Positions 51,492-60,486 are shown, counted from the first letter of the stretch. The stretch is 64,000 bases of DNA from Phycisphaerae bacterium (GCA_012744475.1 JAAYBV010000108.1:1-64000), one strand, 5' to 3'. Translations and numbers: made by a program. Notes: generated from the sequence alone by a model not told the origin.

Positions 51492-53633
51492 TCAGAAGTC
51501 GCACAGGCCACAGATGCACCCGCCGGAGTAGTCGTCCTCGACCGACACGAGATCGCTCGGCTGACGAATCTCGTCTCCCATCGAAAGAACCTGCTCGGGC
51601 TTCGAGCCATACCGGTAGATCGTGATGCCTTTGCAGCGGAGCCGATGGGCGGTCAGGTAGATTTCACGAACGTCTTCCACGGTCGCGGCAGCCGGGAGAT
51701 TGATGGTCTTCGAAACGGCGTTGTCGGTATACCTCTGAAACGCCGCCTGAATCTCAAGGTGCTGGCGCGCCGGGATGTCGAACGTCGTGACGAAGAGCTT
51801 CTTCACATCCGACGGCACACCCTTGACGTTCTTCAGAGAGCCGCGTCTTGCCATCTCCGCCAGCATGTCGCGGCGGTAGAAACCGCGATCGCGGGCGACC
51901 TTCTCAAACCACGGATTGGTTTCGAAGAGGCGCGTTCCGGACAGGACGTTGCGAACAAAGCTGATCGCGAACAACGGCTCGATGCCGCTGCAGCACCCGG
52001 CGATAATGCTGATCGTCCCCGTCGGCGCAATCGTGTTGACCGTGGCATTGCGAAGCTTGGAATTCCTCCGGGCATGGATCGATTTCCGGAAACTCGGAAA
52101 CGGCCCCCGGACGCGCGCCAGTTGCTCCGAAGCGACGAGCGATTCGGCGTGAATGAACCGCATGAGCCTGCGTGCAAACGTGACGGCCTGCGGCGAGTCG
52201 TAGGCGATGCCCAGCCGAATCAGCAGGTCGGCAAATCCCATTACGCCCAGGCCGATCTTCCGATTCGCTTTCGTCACGTCCGCGATCGACTCGAGCGGGA
52301 ACCGATTGACGTCGATCACATCATCGAGAAACCGCACACCCCAGTGGACCTGGTCTCGCAGCTTGTCCCAATCGACCCTCGCGCCGGCGCCTTTGCTGCC
52401 GGGGCTCTCCGTAACCATCCGGGCCAGGTTGATCGAGCCGAGGATGCAGCTCTCGAAAGGCAGCAGAGGCACCTCACCGCAGGGGTTCGTCGCTTCGATC
52501 CGGCCCTGCTCCGGCGTGGGATTGGCCCGGTTGATGTGGTCGAGAAAGACCAGACCCGGATCCCCCGTCCGCCAGGCCGCGTTGACCATCATGTCGAACA
52601 GAACTTCCGCCCGGATCTGTCTCGAACCTCGACCCGTCCTGGGATTGACCAACGCAAAGGTCCGTCCGTTGACCACGGCTCGCATGAACCGGTCTGTGAC
52701 ACCGACCGACAGATTGAAGTTCGCCAGAACACCCGCGCGGCTTTTCGCCTCGATGAACTCAACGATGTCCGGATGGTCACACCGCAGGATGCCCATGTTG
52801 GCGCCGCGTCGCTTGCCGCCCTGAACGATGATCTCGGTCGCCTTGTCGAAGATACTCAGAAACGAGATGGGGCCGGACGCATGTCCCTGAGTCGAAGCGA
52901 CCACGTCGCCGCGAGGACGAAGCCGCGAGAAGGCGAATCCGGTGCCGCCGCCGGTCTGATGGATGCGGGCCATCTCTCCCAGGGCCCGAAAGATGCCCTC
53001 AATCGAGTCTTCGATAGGGATGACAAAGCAGGCGGAGAGCTGTCCCAGACGCGTGCCGGCGTTCATCAAAGTCGGCGAGTTGGGCAGGAACTCCAGGTTT
53101 CGCATCATCTCGTAGAACTGCTGCTCGGCCTCGTCGACGACCGATGGCGGTCCGTAGTTCGCTTCCGCTTGGGCCACGTGATGAGCCACCCGGCGGAACA
53201 GCTCGCTGGGCGTCTCAACGATGCGACGCGTTTCATCCCTGAGCAAGTACCTTCTCTTGAGCACCTCGATAGCGTTGACGGACAGCTTGAGGTCGTCGCT
53301 GGAGCCAAAGGCCGCTTTGGCCAGGCGGATTTGCGAACGGCTCTCCCGATACAGAATGTAGGCCTTGGCGATGCGGCTGTGGCCCTCGCTCATCAGGACC
53401 GTCTCAACAATATCCTGAATGGTCTCAATACGGGGAACGCCCCTGGCATGCCGCTGAGCCAGGTGATCGACAACGACCTGGGTTGCCTGTGCCGCAACAT
53501 CGTCCGCGCTCTTCTGGTCCAGGAGGACCTCCAGCGAGGCGCGTCGGATGGCGTCCCGGATCTTGGACGCATCGAACGCCACCACGCGGCCGTCCCGTTT
53601 CTTCACGCCTTTGGGAAGATCAGTGTGAGCCAT
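51492..53633 (-). CDS. nrdJ: Adenosylcobalamin-dependent (class II) ribonucleotide reductase
   Basis: A single-chain enzyme of 713 residues that reduces ribonucleotides using coenzyme B12. It starts with an ATP cone (VVAFDASKIRDAIRRASLEV..., about 15-110). The ten-stranded barrel follows, with NSPTLMNAG, LSACFVIPIEDS (a redox Cys), the catalytic NPCGEVPLLPFESCILGSINLARM (N-C-G-E) and NTIAPTGTISIIAGCCSGIEPLFA. The C-terminal tail CICGLC (CxxC) is the redox relay that reloads the active site. No small beta subunit gene is adjacent, as expected for class II. No intein is present, although many homologues carry one. A weak AGAGGA site lies upstream of the ATG. It converges on the sulfatase. Confidence 0.94.
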   Translation of the reverse strand: MAHTDLPKGVKKRDGRVVAFDASKIRDAIRRASLEVLLDQKSADDVAAQATQVVVDHLAQRHARGVPRIETIQDIVETVLMSEGHSRIAKAYILYRESRSQIRLAKAAFGSSDDLKLSVNAIEVLKRRYLLRDETRRIVETPSELFRRVAHHVAQAEANYGPPSVVDEAEQQFYEMMRNLEFLPNSPTLMNAGTRLGQLSACFVIPIEDSIEGIFRALGEMARIHQTGGGTGFAFSRLRPRGDVVASTQGHASGPISFLSIFDKATEIIVQGGKRRGANMGILRCDHPDIVEFIEAKSRAGVLANFNLSVGVTDRFMRAVVNGRTFALVNPRTGRGSRQIRAEVLFDMMVNAAWRTGDPGLVFLDHINRANPTPEQGRIEATNPCGEVPLLPFESCILGSINLARMVTESPGSKGAGARVDWDKLRDQVHWGVRFLDDVIDVNRFPLESIADVTKANRKIGLGVMGFADLLIRLGIAYDSPQAVTFARRLMRFIHAESLVASEQLARVRGPFPSFRKSIHARRNSKLRNATVNTIAPTGTISIIAGCCSGIEPLFAISFVRNVLSGTRLFETNPWFEKVARDRGFYRRDMLAEMARRGSLKNVKGVPSDVKKLFVTTFDIPARQHLEIQAAFQRYTDNAVSKTINLPAAATVEDVREIYLTAHRLRCKGITIYRYGSKPEQVLSMGDEIRQPSDLVSVEDDYSGGCICGLCDF

Positions 53634-53785
53634 GGTCCGAATCCTCTACTCTCGTGAGCGGTGCCCGTCGCTCGCCAACAGTCGGTGCCTGCCATCCACC
53701 ATACGCATCCCCGCCCGCGTTAACCATCCGTTTTTGCGGTTTTCTGCAGTCGGCCGGCCCGAACGACGGATTTCTGTCAAGATTC

Positions 53786-53815
53786 TTGACCCAAAGTACG
53801 ATCTAAGATTATAAG
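53786..53815 (+). promoter_or_regulatory. Promoter for the polysaccharide export gene
   Basis: TTGACC (53786-53791), 18 bp and TATAAG (53810-53815), about 90 nt before the GTG at 53905, divergent from nrdJ. Confidence 0.5.
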
Positions 53816-53904
53816 CTCTCGCGCCCGGTTTCTCTATCGGATTGCGGAAGGGTGCCCGGGCACTGTAACAGAGTCCCATAATCTTGAAATAAAGGAGAGT
53901 CAGA

Positions 53905-54672
53905 GTGAATCCCTTGAAAGCACTTGGGCTCGTTGCGCTTTTGTTTGCCATCGGCTCGATCGCGGGATGCTTCTCTTCGAATCCCGATGATATCCGCGCC
54001 TTCGTCAAGCCCTACGAGGTTGACGTGACGGCGGAGAACTACGTCTTCGAACCGCCGGATGAGGTGGAGATTCATTGCCCGGACATCCCGCCGATCGACA
54101 TGCAGCGCCAACGCATTCGTCCCGACGGCAAGATCAGCTTCAAAGAACTGGGCGAGATCGAGGTGGCCGGCAAGACTCCCAAAGAGGTGTCCGCTCTGAT
54201 CGAGGGCATGGTTACCGAGCTGTATGCGCTGCCTGGCGACAACCGCATCGATGTCCGCGTGGCCGCCTTCACCAGCAAAGTCTACTACGTCGTTGGACAA
54301 GTGATGCGTCCGGGCCCCCGCAACTACACCGGACGGGACAACCTCGTGACCGCCCTGGCCGACGCTCAACCCAATTCCATGGCCTGGGAGAAGCGGATTC
54401 AGGTCATCCGCCCATCGGCAACCGAGGCCGAGAGGCCGATGATCTTCGAGATCGACTACATCAGGGTCATCAAGGAGGGCGACACCACGAACAACGTACT
54501 CCTGGAAGAAGGCGACATCGTATACGTGCCGCCGACCATCCTGGCCTCCTTCGGCCTGCTCCTCGAAGAGTTCATCAGCCCGATCGCGAGGGCCTTCTAC
54601 GGCGCATATCTCATCCAGAATCCGCCTTCCGGCGGCGGCGAGTACAGCCCCTACGGTGGCAGCCGGTATTGA
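53905..54672 (+). CDS. Wza-like polysaccharide export lipoprotein
   Basis: The 255-residue protein begins at a GTG (AAAGGAGAG upstream) with a lipoprotein signal ending in IAGC. The Poly_export domain lies at about 40-110 (IDMQRQRIRPDGKISFKELGEIEVAGKTPKEVSALIE). An SLBB domain follows at about 120-200 (KVYYVVGQVMRPGPRNYTGRDNLVTALADAQP, RPSATEAERPM, GDIVYVPP). The C-terminal segment (SFGLLLEEFISPIARAFYGAYL) is the amphipathic alpha-barrel helix of outer-membrane export channels. The tail is Gly/Tyr-rich. It should export exopolysaccharide through the outer membrane. The next gene starts 52 nt later on the same strand. Confidence 0.92.
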   Translation: MNPLKALGLVALLFAIGSIAGCFSSNPDDIRAFVKPYEVDVTAENYVFEPPDEVEIHCPDIPPIDMQRQRIRPDGKISFKELGEIEVAGKTPKEVSALIEGMVTELYALPGDNRIDVRVAAFTSKVYYVVGQVMRPGPRNYTGRDNLVTALADAQPNSMAWEKRIQVIRPSATEAERPMIFEIDYIRVIKEGDTTNNVLLEEGDIVYVPPTILASFGLLLEEFISPIARAFYGAYLIQNPPSGGGEYSPYGGSRY

Positions 54673-54724
54673 TGGCGCATCGCGGGGCTCGATCCGGCGC
54701 AACGTATCGCGGGAAGACGAACGT

Positions 54725-55537
54725 ATGACCGCACGACGCCTGCTGAAACTGACGCACGTGGTCAGCATGATCTGGTTCATGCTCTGCGTGGGCTACATCG
54801 TCGTGCGGGCACTCCACGAGGCGGGGTTCAACTGGTTGCTCATCTTCTCGCTTTCGGGCCACTCCGCGCTGGCCGTCTTTCTGCTGGTCAGTCTCTATCT
54901 GTTCGCTCTGTTTCGCGGCGTTGGCGGGACGCAGCATATCGCGCTGGAACACCCTCTCACGAGCACTCACTACTATATGGGGCTCTACGTAGCTGCCCCT
55001 CTTCTCGGAGGCTTGGCCGGCGTTCTGGGCATGTTGGGCGTCCAGGATATCGGTCGTTTCCTGGTGGGATTGGCGCTGGGGACTTTGTGCACGACGTTCA
55101 CGGTCTGGGTGATCATCGATCCGGTGGCTGGCTTGATCGAGATGCTGCTGCCGACCAGCCGAAAGCACCGAGCCGAACGATTGGCCCGGATCGAGGCCGA
55201 TCGGCGGGCCCGTCGCGAGCGACGCGAACGCGTCCTGGCCGAAGCCTTCGCCCGCGAAGCGCAGGAGCGACAACGATGGCAAGAGCGGCTCCAGCCACAC
55301 GCCGAGCGTCTGGCCGTGCTCTTGACCGCCGACGCCTCCGGCTTCCAAAAAGCCGAGCAGGAGGCGGTGGACATCGGCGCCAAAGCCTGGCGGTTGGGTG
55401 GCCTGATGTGTATGCGCCAACTCCGCGACATGGCAATGGATATCTGCAAGAACCAGCGCGGTCAGGCCAAGGCCGTCGACTACGTGTCCTACTGGTGGGA
55501 CGGCATCGGGGATTGGCGAAGACCCTCGCTGGGATGA
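54725..55537 (+). CDS. Hypothetical membrane protein
   Basis: A 270-residue protein with four hydrophobic segments in the first 135 residues (VVSMIWFMLCVGYIVV, WLLIFSLSGHSALAVFLLVSLYLFALF, YYMGLYVAAPLLGGLAGVLGM, LVGLALGTLCTTFTVWVIIDPVAGLIEML). A very basic Arg-rich stretch comes next (RKHRAERLARIEADRRARRERRERVLAEAFAREAQERQRW), probably a coiled coil, then a helical end with SYWWDGIGDWR. Function unknown. Being directly downstream of the export lipoprotein suggests a role in surface polysaccharide assembly. GGGAAGA precedes the ATG. Confidence 0.75.
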   Translation: MTARRLLKLTHVVSMIWFMLCVGYIVVRALHEAGFNWLLIFSLSGHSALAVFLLVSLYLFALFRGVGGTQHIALEHPLTSTHYYMGLYVAAPLLGGLAGVLGMLGVQDIGRFLVGLALGTLCTTFTVWVIIDPVAGLIEMLLPTSRKHRAERLARIEADRRARRERRERVLAEAFAREAQERQRWQERLQPHAERLAVLLTADASGFQKAEQEAVDIGAKAWRLGGLMCMRQLRDMAMDICKNQRGQAKAVDYVSYWWDGIGDWRRPSLG

Positions 55538-55647
55538 GCCGTGCCTCCACCTGCGTCACCACGTCCGCTCGCGGCAGCGGACAAATGCCGAAAACCGCCT
55601 TTCCTGGTTCCAAACCGCGCGGGCAGGCAGGTCAAAGCAGGCTTCCA

Positions 55648-56364
55648 TCACCCCGCTGAACGGAAGCCCGGGCGCCTTCGGAACCACCCAAGAATTCCCA
55701 GGCCTGCAGCCCCCAGTGCAACCGCGCCGGGAGCGGGAACCAGCAGAACGAGCATGTCCTGATCGTCCGCAGGCGGCTCATCGTCTGCAAGCGACGACAG
55801 ATTCAGAACCCGAACGTCTCCAACCGCATTCCATCCGGGATCCTCCGCCTCTGCAACGAACGCATTTGCCCAAGCGTGTTCGAGCGCACGGCCGTTCGCG
55901 GGATACCACTGCGGATCGGCGCTCAGAGTATCGAGAAGGCTTTCGCTCACGCCCTGCACGGACAGCACTGCGGCCCGGAGCACACGAGCCGGCGCCTGGC
56001 GCCCCAGGCCCAGCGCGTGATCGTAGTCGGTAACTGGTGTCCCACCGACAAACGAGTGGTAGAGATACGTCGCCTCAGGCGTCAGCGCACCGCCGCCCTG
56101 CACTACGCGGTCATAAAGCGTCCCCCCATAGGTCTTGGCAGGCACGGATTCGATTCCTGCGCCCGACCCGGCACGAGAGGACTGAAAGGGACTCTCCAGA
56201 GCCAAGCCGGGCACCGGATCCCCCTGCAGCGCGAGTTGATACTCGCCTGCCCAGTCCGGTCGATAAGAGGTGCCGTCGGCCCGCCCGACGGTAACCGTCT
56301 GGACCGCCACCGCAGGGCCTGTCAGAGCCAACAGGCCGAGCGTTGACACAACAAACCGCCTCAT
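55648..56364 (-). CDS. Exosortase-type sorted secreted protein (VPAPGA tail)
   Basis: A 238-residue protein with a signal peptide (FVVSTLGLLALTGPAVAV) and a C-terminal sorting tail: VPAPGAVALGAAGLGILGWFRRRPGFRS (about 210-235). The tail has the PEP-like motif, hydrophobic helix and Arg cluster that define PEP-CTERM substrates, here in the VPAPG variant common in Phycisphaerae. The mature region (TVTVGRADGTSYRPDWAGEYQLALQG...) is beta-rich and unclassified. AAGGAG precedes the ATG. It lies 63 nt after a small membrane-anchored gene and is probably co-transcribed from the promoter at 56942-56970. Confidence 0.85.
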   Translation of the reverse strand: MRRFVVSTLGLLALTGPAVAVQTVTVGRADGTSYRPDWAGEYQLALQGDPVPGLALESPFQSSRAGSGAGIESVPAKTYGGTLYDRVVQGGGALTPEATYLYHSFVGGTPVTDYDHALGLGRQAPARVLRAAVLSVQGVSESLLDTLSADPQWYPANGRALEHAWANAFVAEAEDPGWNAVGDVRVLNLSSLADDEPPADDQDMLVLLVPAPGAVALGAAGLGILGWFRRRPGFRSAG

Positions 56365-56427
56365 CTTTTTCTCCTTGCGTCCTTGCCGGACCCCTTATCA
56401 CCCGCCTGCAAAAAATGGAAACCGTCT

Positions 56428-56841
56428 CTATCTCATCACTTCCTGCCGAGCACCCTGGCGGCTCAAATCCCGACGGACCTGAGCACCGCACGCACTTATC
56501 GGAGGGACTCCCGCCCGCACGTGGCGTCGACACGCTGGTGAAACCGCGCCGATCACCACGCTGGAGCTACCCAACAGTCCGCCGGCCAGCCGCACCATCG
56601 GCGGTGTTTCCGCGGACCGGGCCACGACCAAACCACCTGCGCACTCGGTGCGCCAATGGCCGCACGCGCTGATCCAGAGCCTCACGGGGAAGGAATGCAG
56701 AAAAACCGCGTCGTCCAGACGAGACGACCCGACAACATACGCGCGCCAGCTCTCGACGACCGCGGCGTACCCCAACCCGACCAGAAAGGCTCCGCCCGCC
56801 AACAGAGTGCGCAGGATCCTATGGTCCCTGCCCCAGAACAT
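56428..56841 (-). CDS. Small membrane-anchored hypothetical protein
   Basis: A 137-residue protein starting with MFWGRDHRILRTLLAGGAFLVGLGYAAVV, a clear N-terminal helix. A short soluble part (AYVVGSSRLDDAVFLHSFPVRLWISACGHWRTE) and a less convincing Arg-rich end follow. AAGGAG lies 7 nt before the ATG and a consensus promoter is 101 nt upstream, which supports expression. The C-terminal 40 residues look like non-coding composition, so a frameshift near residue 100 is possible. It precedes the sorting-signal protein in the same direction. Confidence 0.5.
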   Translation of the reverse strand: MFWGRDHRILRTLLAGGAFLVGLGYAAVVESWRAYVVGSSRLDDAVFLHSFPVRLWISACGHWRTECAGGLVVARSAETPPMVRLAGGLLGSSSVVIGAVSPACRRHVRAGVPPISACGAQVRRDLSRQGARQEVMR

Positions 56842-56941
56842 CTCCCGTCTCCTTACGGTGTCGCGTTTTGTCGGAGTTATCGGACCTGCCGGTGACCAAC
56901 CCAACTACACGTGGAGATGGCCCTCGTCCAAACTCTCACGT

Positions 56942-56970
56942 TGTATAGTCGTGCGCTTCTCGGACGTCAA
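56942..56970 (-). promoter_or_regulatory. Promoter for the small membrane protein / sorting-signal pair
   Basis: Minus-strand TTGACG (56965-56970), 17 bp and TATACA (56942-56947). A start near 56935 gives a leader of about 94 nt. The remaining sequence of the 56842-57279 gap shows no gene. Confidence 0.65.
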
Positions 56971-57279
56971 GGCAAAAGCCCAGAAAAACCATAATTCGTC
57001 TGTCACGAGTGCAATTCTTCTCGGTCGTAGGCGATCTGTGTTGTCACATCCTCGGCAGGCGCACGGTGGGGTGATGCGGTGTGGACCCATCAACACACAG
57101 AAAGCGCGTCGTGGGCATGATGGATCCGCCTTCCCGCGAGTTGAGAGACGCGCACGGGTCCGCAATGCGGGCCGTGTGTGCAGCCCGCTCTGTGCGGCAC
57201 GGTCTGTACACCGCTCCATCGGTCTATCGCGGGGGATGGAAACCACGCATCGGTCAGCACCGGGCAAGACACTGAGACA

Positions 57280-57858
57280 TCAGCAGGTCCGCGCACGACG
57301 ACGCTTCAATGCCAACAAGGCGCCCATGCCCAGCAGGCCGACGGTTGCCGGTTCCGGCACGACGTCGGTAGTGTAGGTGATGGTCAGAACGGAACTGCCG
57401 AGGGTAACACGACTTCCGCCGGTTTCGGAGTCGACGTCCACGTAGATGGACAGCTCGCCGTCTTCCCAAAGATCGTTCAGCACGCTTGTCGGCAGCGAGA
57501 ACGTCGTTGTCCCCCATTGACGTCCCCATGTCTCGTCCAGCGTGCCGATAGCCACTCCGTTGGCATAGACCACGTCGATCTCCCCTTCGTAGTAATCGAC
57601 GTCCCAGGCCGAGATGGAGAGGGTGGCCGACAGGATTCCCTGTGCGCCGGCCGGGACAGTCGTCAGGTCGTGCGACCAGCCCCAGTCTTCCCAGGAGCCG
57701 CGGTAGTACGGTGGATGATCGAGGACCACGCCCGGGGGCGCAAAGTAGTACCCATCGTCCGAGTCCACCGTGTTAACCACTGTAACCGTAGCCGCGTGAA
57801 CGGCGCCGCACAGAAGAACAACGCAGACGACGCCCGCTGCAACTGCTGGCAGCCTCAT
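57280..57858 (-). CDS. Exosortase-type sorted secreted protein (VPEPAT tail)
   Basis: A 192-residue protein with a signal peptide (VAAGVVCVVLLCGAVHAA). The mature part is beta-sandwich-like (TVTVVNTVDSDDGYYFAPPGVVLDH..., TLSISAWDVDYYEGEIDVVYANG). The C-terminal tail VPEPATVGLLGMGALLALKRRRARTC is a classic PEP-CTERM signal. The mature region resembles DUF-type carbohydrate-binding or matrix proteins, but I recognise no family. AAGGAG precedes the ATG. It should be processed by an exosortase at the cell surface. Confidence 0.88.
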   Translation of the reverse strand: MRLPAVAAGVVCVVLLCGAVHAATVTVVNTVDSDDGYYFAPPGVVLDHPPYYRGSWEDWGWSHDLTTVPAGAQGILSATLSISAWDVDYYEGEIDVVYANGVAIGTLDETWGRQWGTTTFSLPTSVLNDLWEDGELSIYVDVDSETGGSRVTLGSSVLTITYTTDVVPEPATVGLLGMGALLALKRRRARTC

Positions 57859-58154
57859 ACTCCTTCCTCCAGATTCTTCTCACTCTCTTTTCCATCGATT
57901 GACACTGGACATCTGCAACCGCCGGCCGTGCGCCGTCTTCCTCCATGAGCGATTTCAGGTCCTGTGTCGGCCGGCAACGCAACCTGTGAAGTTGCCCTGC
58001 CTTGCACCGTGTCGAGAAATCCGAGAGGGACAACAACGACCCCGATCTGGAACACGTCACCCCTGGACGCGGCGAATCCGGGTCCCCCACCACTTCTCAA
58101 CGCTTCCCATTTTCTTCCATGGCGAGGCAATCGCCGCAGCGATCCGCCCCCTGA
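57859..58154. other. Intergenic, no supported gene
   Basis: No frame with a ribosome site or codon bias is seen on either strand. No clear promoter for the gene at 57858 was found. Confidence 0.4.
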
Positions 58155-58200
58155 AAAGAGGCCCCGGAGGGAACCTCGGTTCCCTCCGGGGCCTTTCGTT
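58155..58200 (-). terminator. Strong 15 bp hairpin terminator
   Basis: GGCCCCGGAGGGAAC (58160-58174) pairs perfectly with GTTCCCTCCGGGGCC (58179-58193) around a CTCG loop. On the minus strand TCTTTTC follows the stem, so it most likely terminates the gene at 58277-58984, whose stop lies 84 nt upstream. Confidence 0.75.
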
Positions 58201-58276
58201 CCATCACTCGATTTGTCTCCCACCGCCAACACCGTGTCAACCACCACGGGTCATGCGGCAAGACCAAATCCAGCCA

Positions 58277-58984
58277 TCACAGGGTCTTGCGCTTCCGCAG
58301 CCAGCCGACCAGACCCGCGCCCAGCGAGCTGAGCACGATCGCGCCGGGGGCCGGAATCGTCACCGGCTGTTCGGGCTCTTCGGGCTCTTCAGGCTCTTCA
58401 GGCTCCTGCACCTCTGCCGTGAAGGCATTCGCCGTCACATCGACGGTGAGATACAGCCAGCCCTGATTGCCGTACTTCGAACTGACCGTGATGCTGGGGA
58501 GGGGCACCTGGATGACGTCATCCAGGAGGTCGCCGTTGTTGACGACGAATGTGCTGCTCGCACTCTCCGCCGGGTCAACACCTTGCAGTCTATCGAACCT
58601 GAGACCCATGTTGACCAAGTAGTCGGCGCTGTCCCCGGTGAACTCGGTGAACAGATCCCTGGTGATGTCGAAGACCGCCGTGAAAACAGGATAGCCACTC
58701 TCAGTCCCCGCGATATGCTCAATGTACCACGCATGCGAAGCCGCGGCGCTGTCCGTTGCCCCTGCGCTTTCCGGGGCGACGGCGCTGGCGCCCACATGGA
58801 CCCAGTAGCTGCCGGTTGTGGCATCCGCACCCGACAGGGACGTCGACTCTTGCCCATTGAAGTCGAATTGACCGCCACTCCACGTGAGGTTGCCGGTGAC
58901 CCCCACCGTCGAGTATGCCGCGTGACTGGCCGACGCCGTCAGCAGCACCACAGCACACAATACCAATGCTTTTTTCACATTCAT
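58277..58984 (-). CDS. Exosortase-type sorted secreted protein with Glu-Pro repeat (IPAPGA tail)
   Basis: A 235-residue protein with a signal peptide (VLCAVVLLTASASHAA). A beta-rich mature domain follows (TGNLTWSGGQFDFNGQES, YWVHVGASAVAPES, LYLTVDVTANAFT), then a low-complexity linker (EPEEPEEPEEPEQP) and the tail IPAPGAIVLSSLGAGLVGWLRKRKTL, typical of Phycisphaerae sorting signals. The Glu-Pro repeat may be variable in copy number and probably spans the wall or surface layer. AAGGAGGAGA precedes the ATG. A strong terminator follows. Confidence 0.88.
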   Translation of the reverse strand: MNVKKALVLCAVVLLTASASHAAYSTVGVTGNLTWSGGQFDFNGQESTSLSGADATTGSYWVHVGASAVAPESAGATDSAAASHAWYIEHIAGTESGYPVFTAVFDITRDLFTEFTGDSADYLVNMGLRFDRLQGVDPAESASSTFVVNNGDLLDDVIQVPLPSITVSSKYGNQGWLYLTVDVTANAFTAEVQEPEEPEEPEEPEQPVTIPAPGAIVLSSLGAGLVGWLRKRKTL

Positions 58985-59330
58985 ACCCTGATCTCCTCCT
59001 TACTCTCTCTTGTCGGGCCGTCACACGAAATCGACGGCCTCTTGCGTCACGCCTGATTCTGCCTCACTCCATTGCAACAATCTCCTTCATCGCAAGCGAA
59101 CGCAGGTTCCCTCCGCTCGCGGCACCGCTACTGCCCGTCGAGAGCAGAGAACGTCATGGACGGATTCTTGATGCGAAGGCCTTGCGCGCATCGACCCTCG
59201 GCACCAACAAGCTCGCCGCAACGTTCTTCCAAAGAGCATGCGGACGCCCCGCGGACCGCGCCGCACTACATGGCCGCAACAAGCCGGCGATACTCCGATC
59301 ACCCGCTCGAGCCGGCACTCCACGATCCTT
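58985..59330. other. Intergenic, no supported gene
   Basis: No coding frame with a ribosome site is evident on either strand; open frames here are GC-driven noise. Confidence 0.4.
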
Positions 59331-59606
59331 TCAACCGCGGCAGCAGGACACCAGTGGCTGGCGCGATATCTCATCGTGCCTGGCGTTTCTGCTCTGGATC
59401 GTTACACGAAAACCAAAAACACAGGTCGGAATTTGCGAAACAGACATCGGCACCAATGCGGGGATCGGTTCGGCCGGAACTGCCCGAACGACAGGACATG
59501 GCGCCAGCATACCGCCAGCCCACGGACGGGCCGCACGGAGACTCTCCGTTCCCGTCGCCAGCAGCAGCAACGCCGGCACCAGCCATCGTTTTGACTTCCC
59601 GAACAC
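59331..59606 (-). CDS. Possible small secreted protein
   Basis: A 91-residue frame starting at a GTG with AGGAGG at spacing 4. The N-terminus (MFGKSKRWLVPALLLLATGTESLRA) is a plausible signal peptide with a cleavage site after ALRA-like residues. The rest is Pro/Cys-containing and unrecognised. A near-perfect promoter lies 150 nt upstream. Coding status is uncertain: the codon pattern after the signal is weak, so it may be a decayed gene. Confidence 0.35.
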   Translation of the reverse strand: MFGKSKRWLVPALLLLATGTESLRAARPWAGGMLAPCPVVRAVPAEPIPALVPMSVSQIPTCVFGFRVTIQSRNARHDEISRQPLVSCCRG

Positions 59607-59754
59607 CGCTCCTCCTCTCTGACGGCACTACGCAGCAGCGACACATCTTGCTCGCTGCGCACCATCAGAGAAAGTGCCCTCTCTCCAAGCGTCTATCCAT
59701 GACGTGACGAAAACGCGGTACACACCCCCTCCGATGAGGCGTACATACTCTGGT

Positions 59755-59783
59755 ATTCTACCGTTTCAGGCCATACCTGTCAA
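59755..59783 (-). promoter_or_regulatory. Near-consensus promoter
   Basis: Minus-strand TTGACA (59778-59783), 17 bp and TAGAAT (59755-59760, five of six). It fires towards the doubtful small gene at 59606. This is one of the best promoter matches in the window. Confidence 0.7.
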
Positions 59784-59985
59784 AGCAATTTGCACGAAAA
59801 AGATCAGATATTCCCTTCGACCGAAACCACTGCGGATGTCCCGCCGTCTGGGGGCCGAGAACCGATCTGGACCGTGGCACCGCCATGTGCCCTTCGCACG
59901 CGACCGGCGGCATCGCGCAGAGGATGAATCCTCGTGACACTGTCATACCACTTAGGAGCTATTCATTTAGTGGTAGACGATCTCC
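59784..59985. other. Intergenic, no supported gene
   Basis: Between the strong minus promoter and the terminator of the LuxR-type gene; nothing recognisable. Confidence 0.4.
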
Positions 59986-60018
59986 AAAAAATAAGTGACC
60001 GGACACCGGCGTCCGGTC
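59986..60018 (-). terminator. Terminator of the TPR / LuxR operon
   Basis: Minus strand: GACCGGAC (60018-60011), six-base loop, GTCCGGTC (60004-59997), then ACTTA and six Ts (59991-59986). It lies 118 nt after the LuxR-type stop. Confidence 0.7.
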
Positions 60019-60135
60019 GTTTCCGTCGGCCCATGGAACACCCACGGAACCGAACCGTGATTCGGTCAAGCGGAAGCATCCTGATATGTGGTTTTGGAGA
60101 TGCTGAGCCTGGATCACGGGCCGCAGGGGCCCGGC

Positions 60136-60486
60136 TCAGTCGAGGGATTGCGTGGAGGGCAGAGGGCTCTGGAGCCCGGCAGGACCGCTGGCCTCGTTGA
60201 CAAACCGCAGAAGCATCGCAATCTTGCTCTTGACCTTCACCTTGCGGTAGATGTTCCTGACGTGTGTCTTGACCGTCCCCGGGCGGATCCGCAGATCGCG
60301 TGCGATGCGGTCGTTTCGGAACCCCCGGCACACCAGTTCCGCGATCTGCAATTCCCGAGGAGTCAGCTCGTACCGCCTCCGCACATACGACCACTGTCGG
60401 CTGTCCAGGAGCACGGGGCGAACCTCCGGGCCGGCACGGTCGGGCCCCCGGCAATCGCCCTCTGTTGTTTCATGTGGCGGGGACAT
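60136..60486 (-). CDS. Stand-alone LuxR/NarL-type HTH regulator
   Basis: A 116-residue protein consisting of little more than a LuxR-type HTH (about 40-92: LTPRELQIAELVCRGFRNDRIARDLRIRPGTVKTHVRNIYRKVKVKSKIAML). The motif TVKTHVRNIYRKV is intact, and R/K residues follow. There is no receiver or sensor domain, so activity may be set by partner binding. The ATG overlaps the TAA of the upstream TPR gene (TAATG), which couples their translation. The pair may regulate and carry out exopolysaccharide or exosortase functions. Confidence 0.85.
   Translation of the reverse strand: MSPPHETTEGDCRGPDRAGPEVRPVLLDSRQWSYVRRRYELTPRELQIAELVCRGFRNDRIARDLRIRPGTVKTHVRNIYRKVKVKSKIAMLLRFVNEASGPAGLQSPLPSTQSLD

Noticed and set aside
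51492-53633. Intein in the ribonucleotide reductase
   Set aside because: The catalytic and nucleotide-binding motifs follow with normal spacing; no splicing blocks or HN-C junction are present.
53634-53904. Cobalamin riboswitch before nrdJ
   Set aside because: The B12-dependent enzyme makes one plausible, but no B12-box (GCCACTG or AGCCAGGAGACC-like) is seen on the minus strand.
58360-58420. CRISPR-like or tandem DNA repeat
   Set aside because: The short repeat encodes Glu-Pro units of a linker in the sorted protein; units are only 9 bp and have no spacers.
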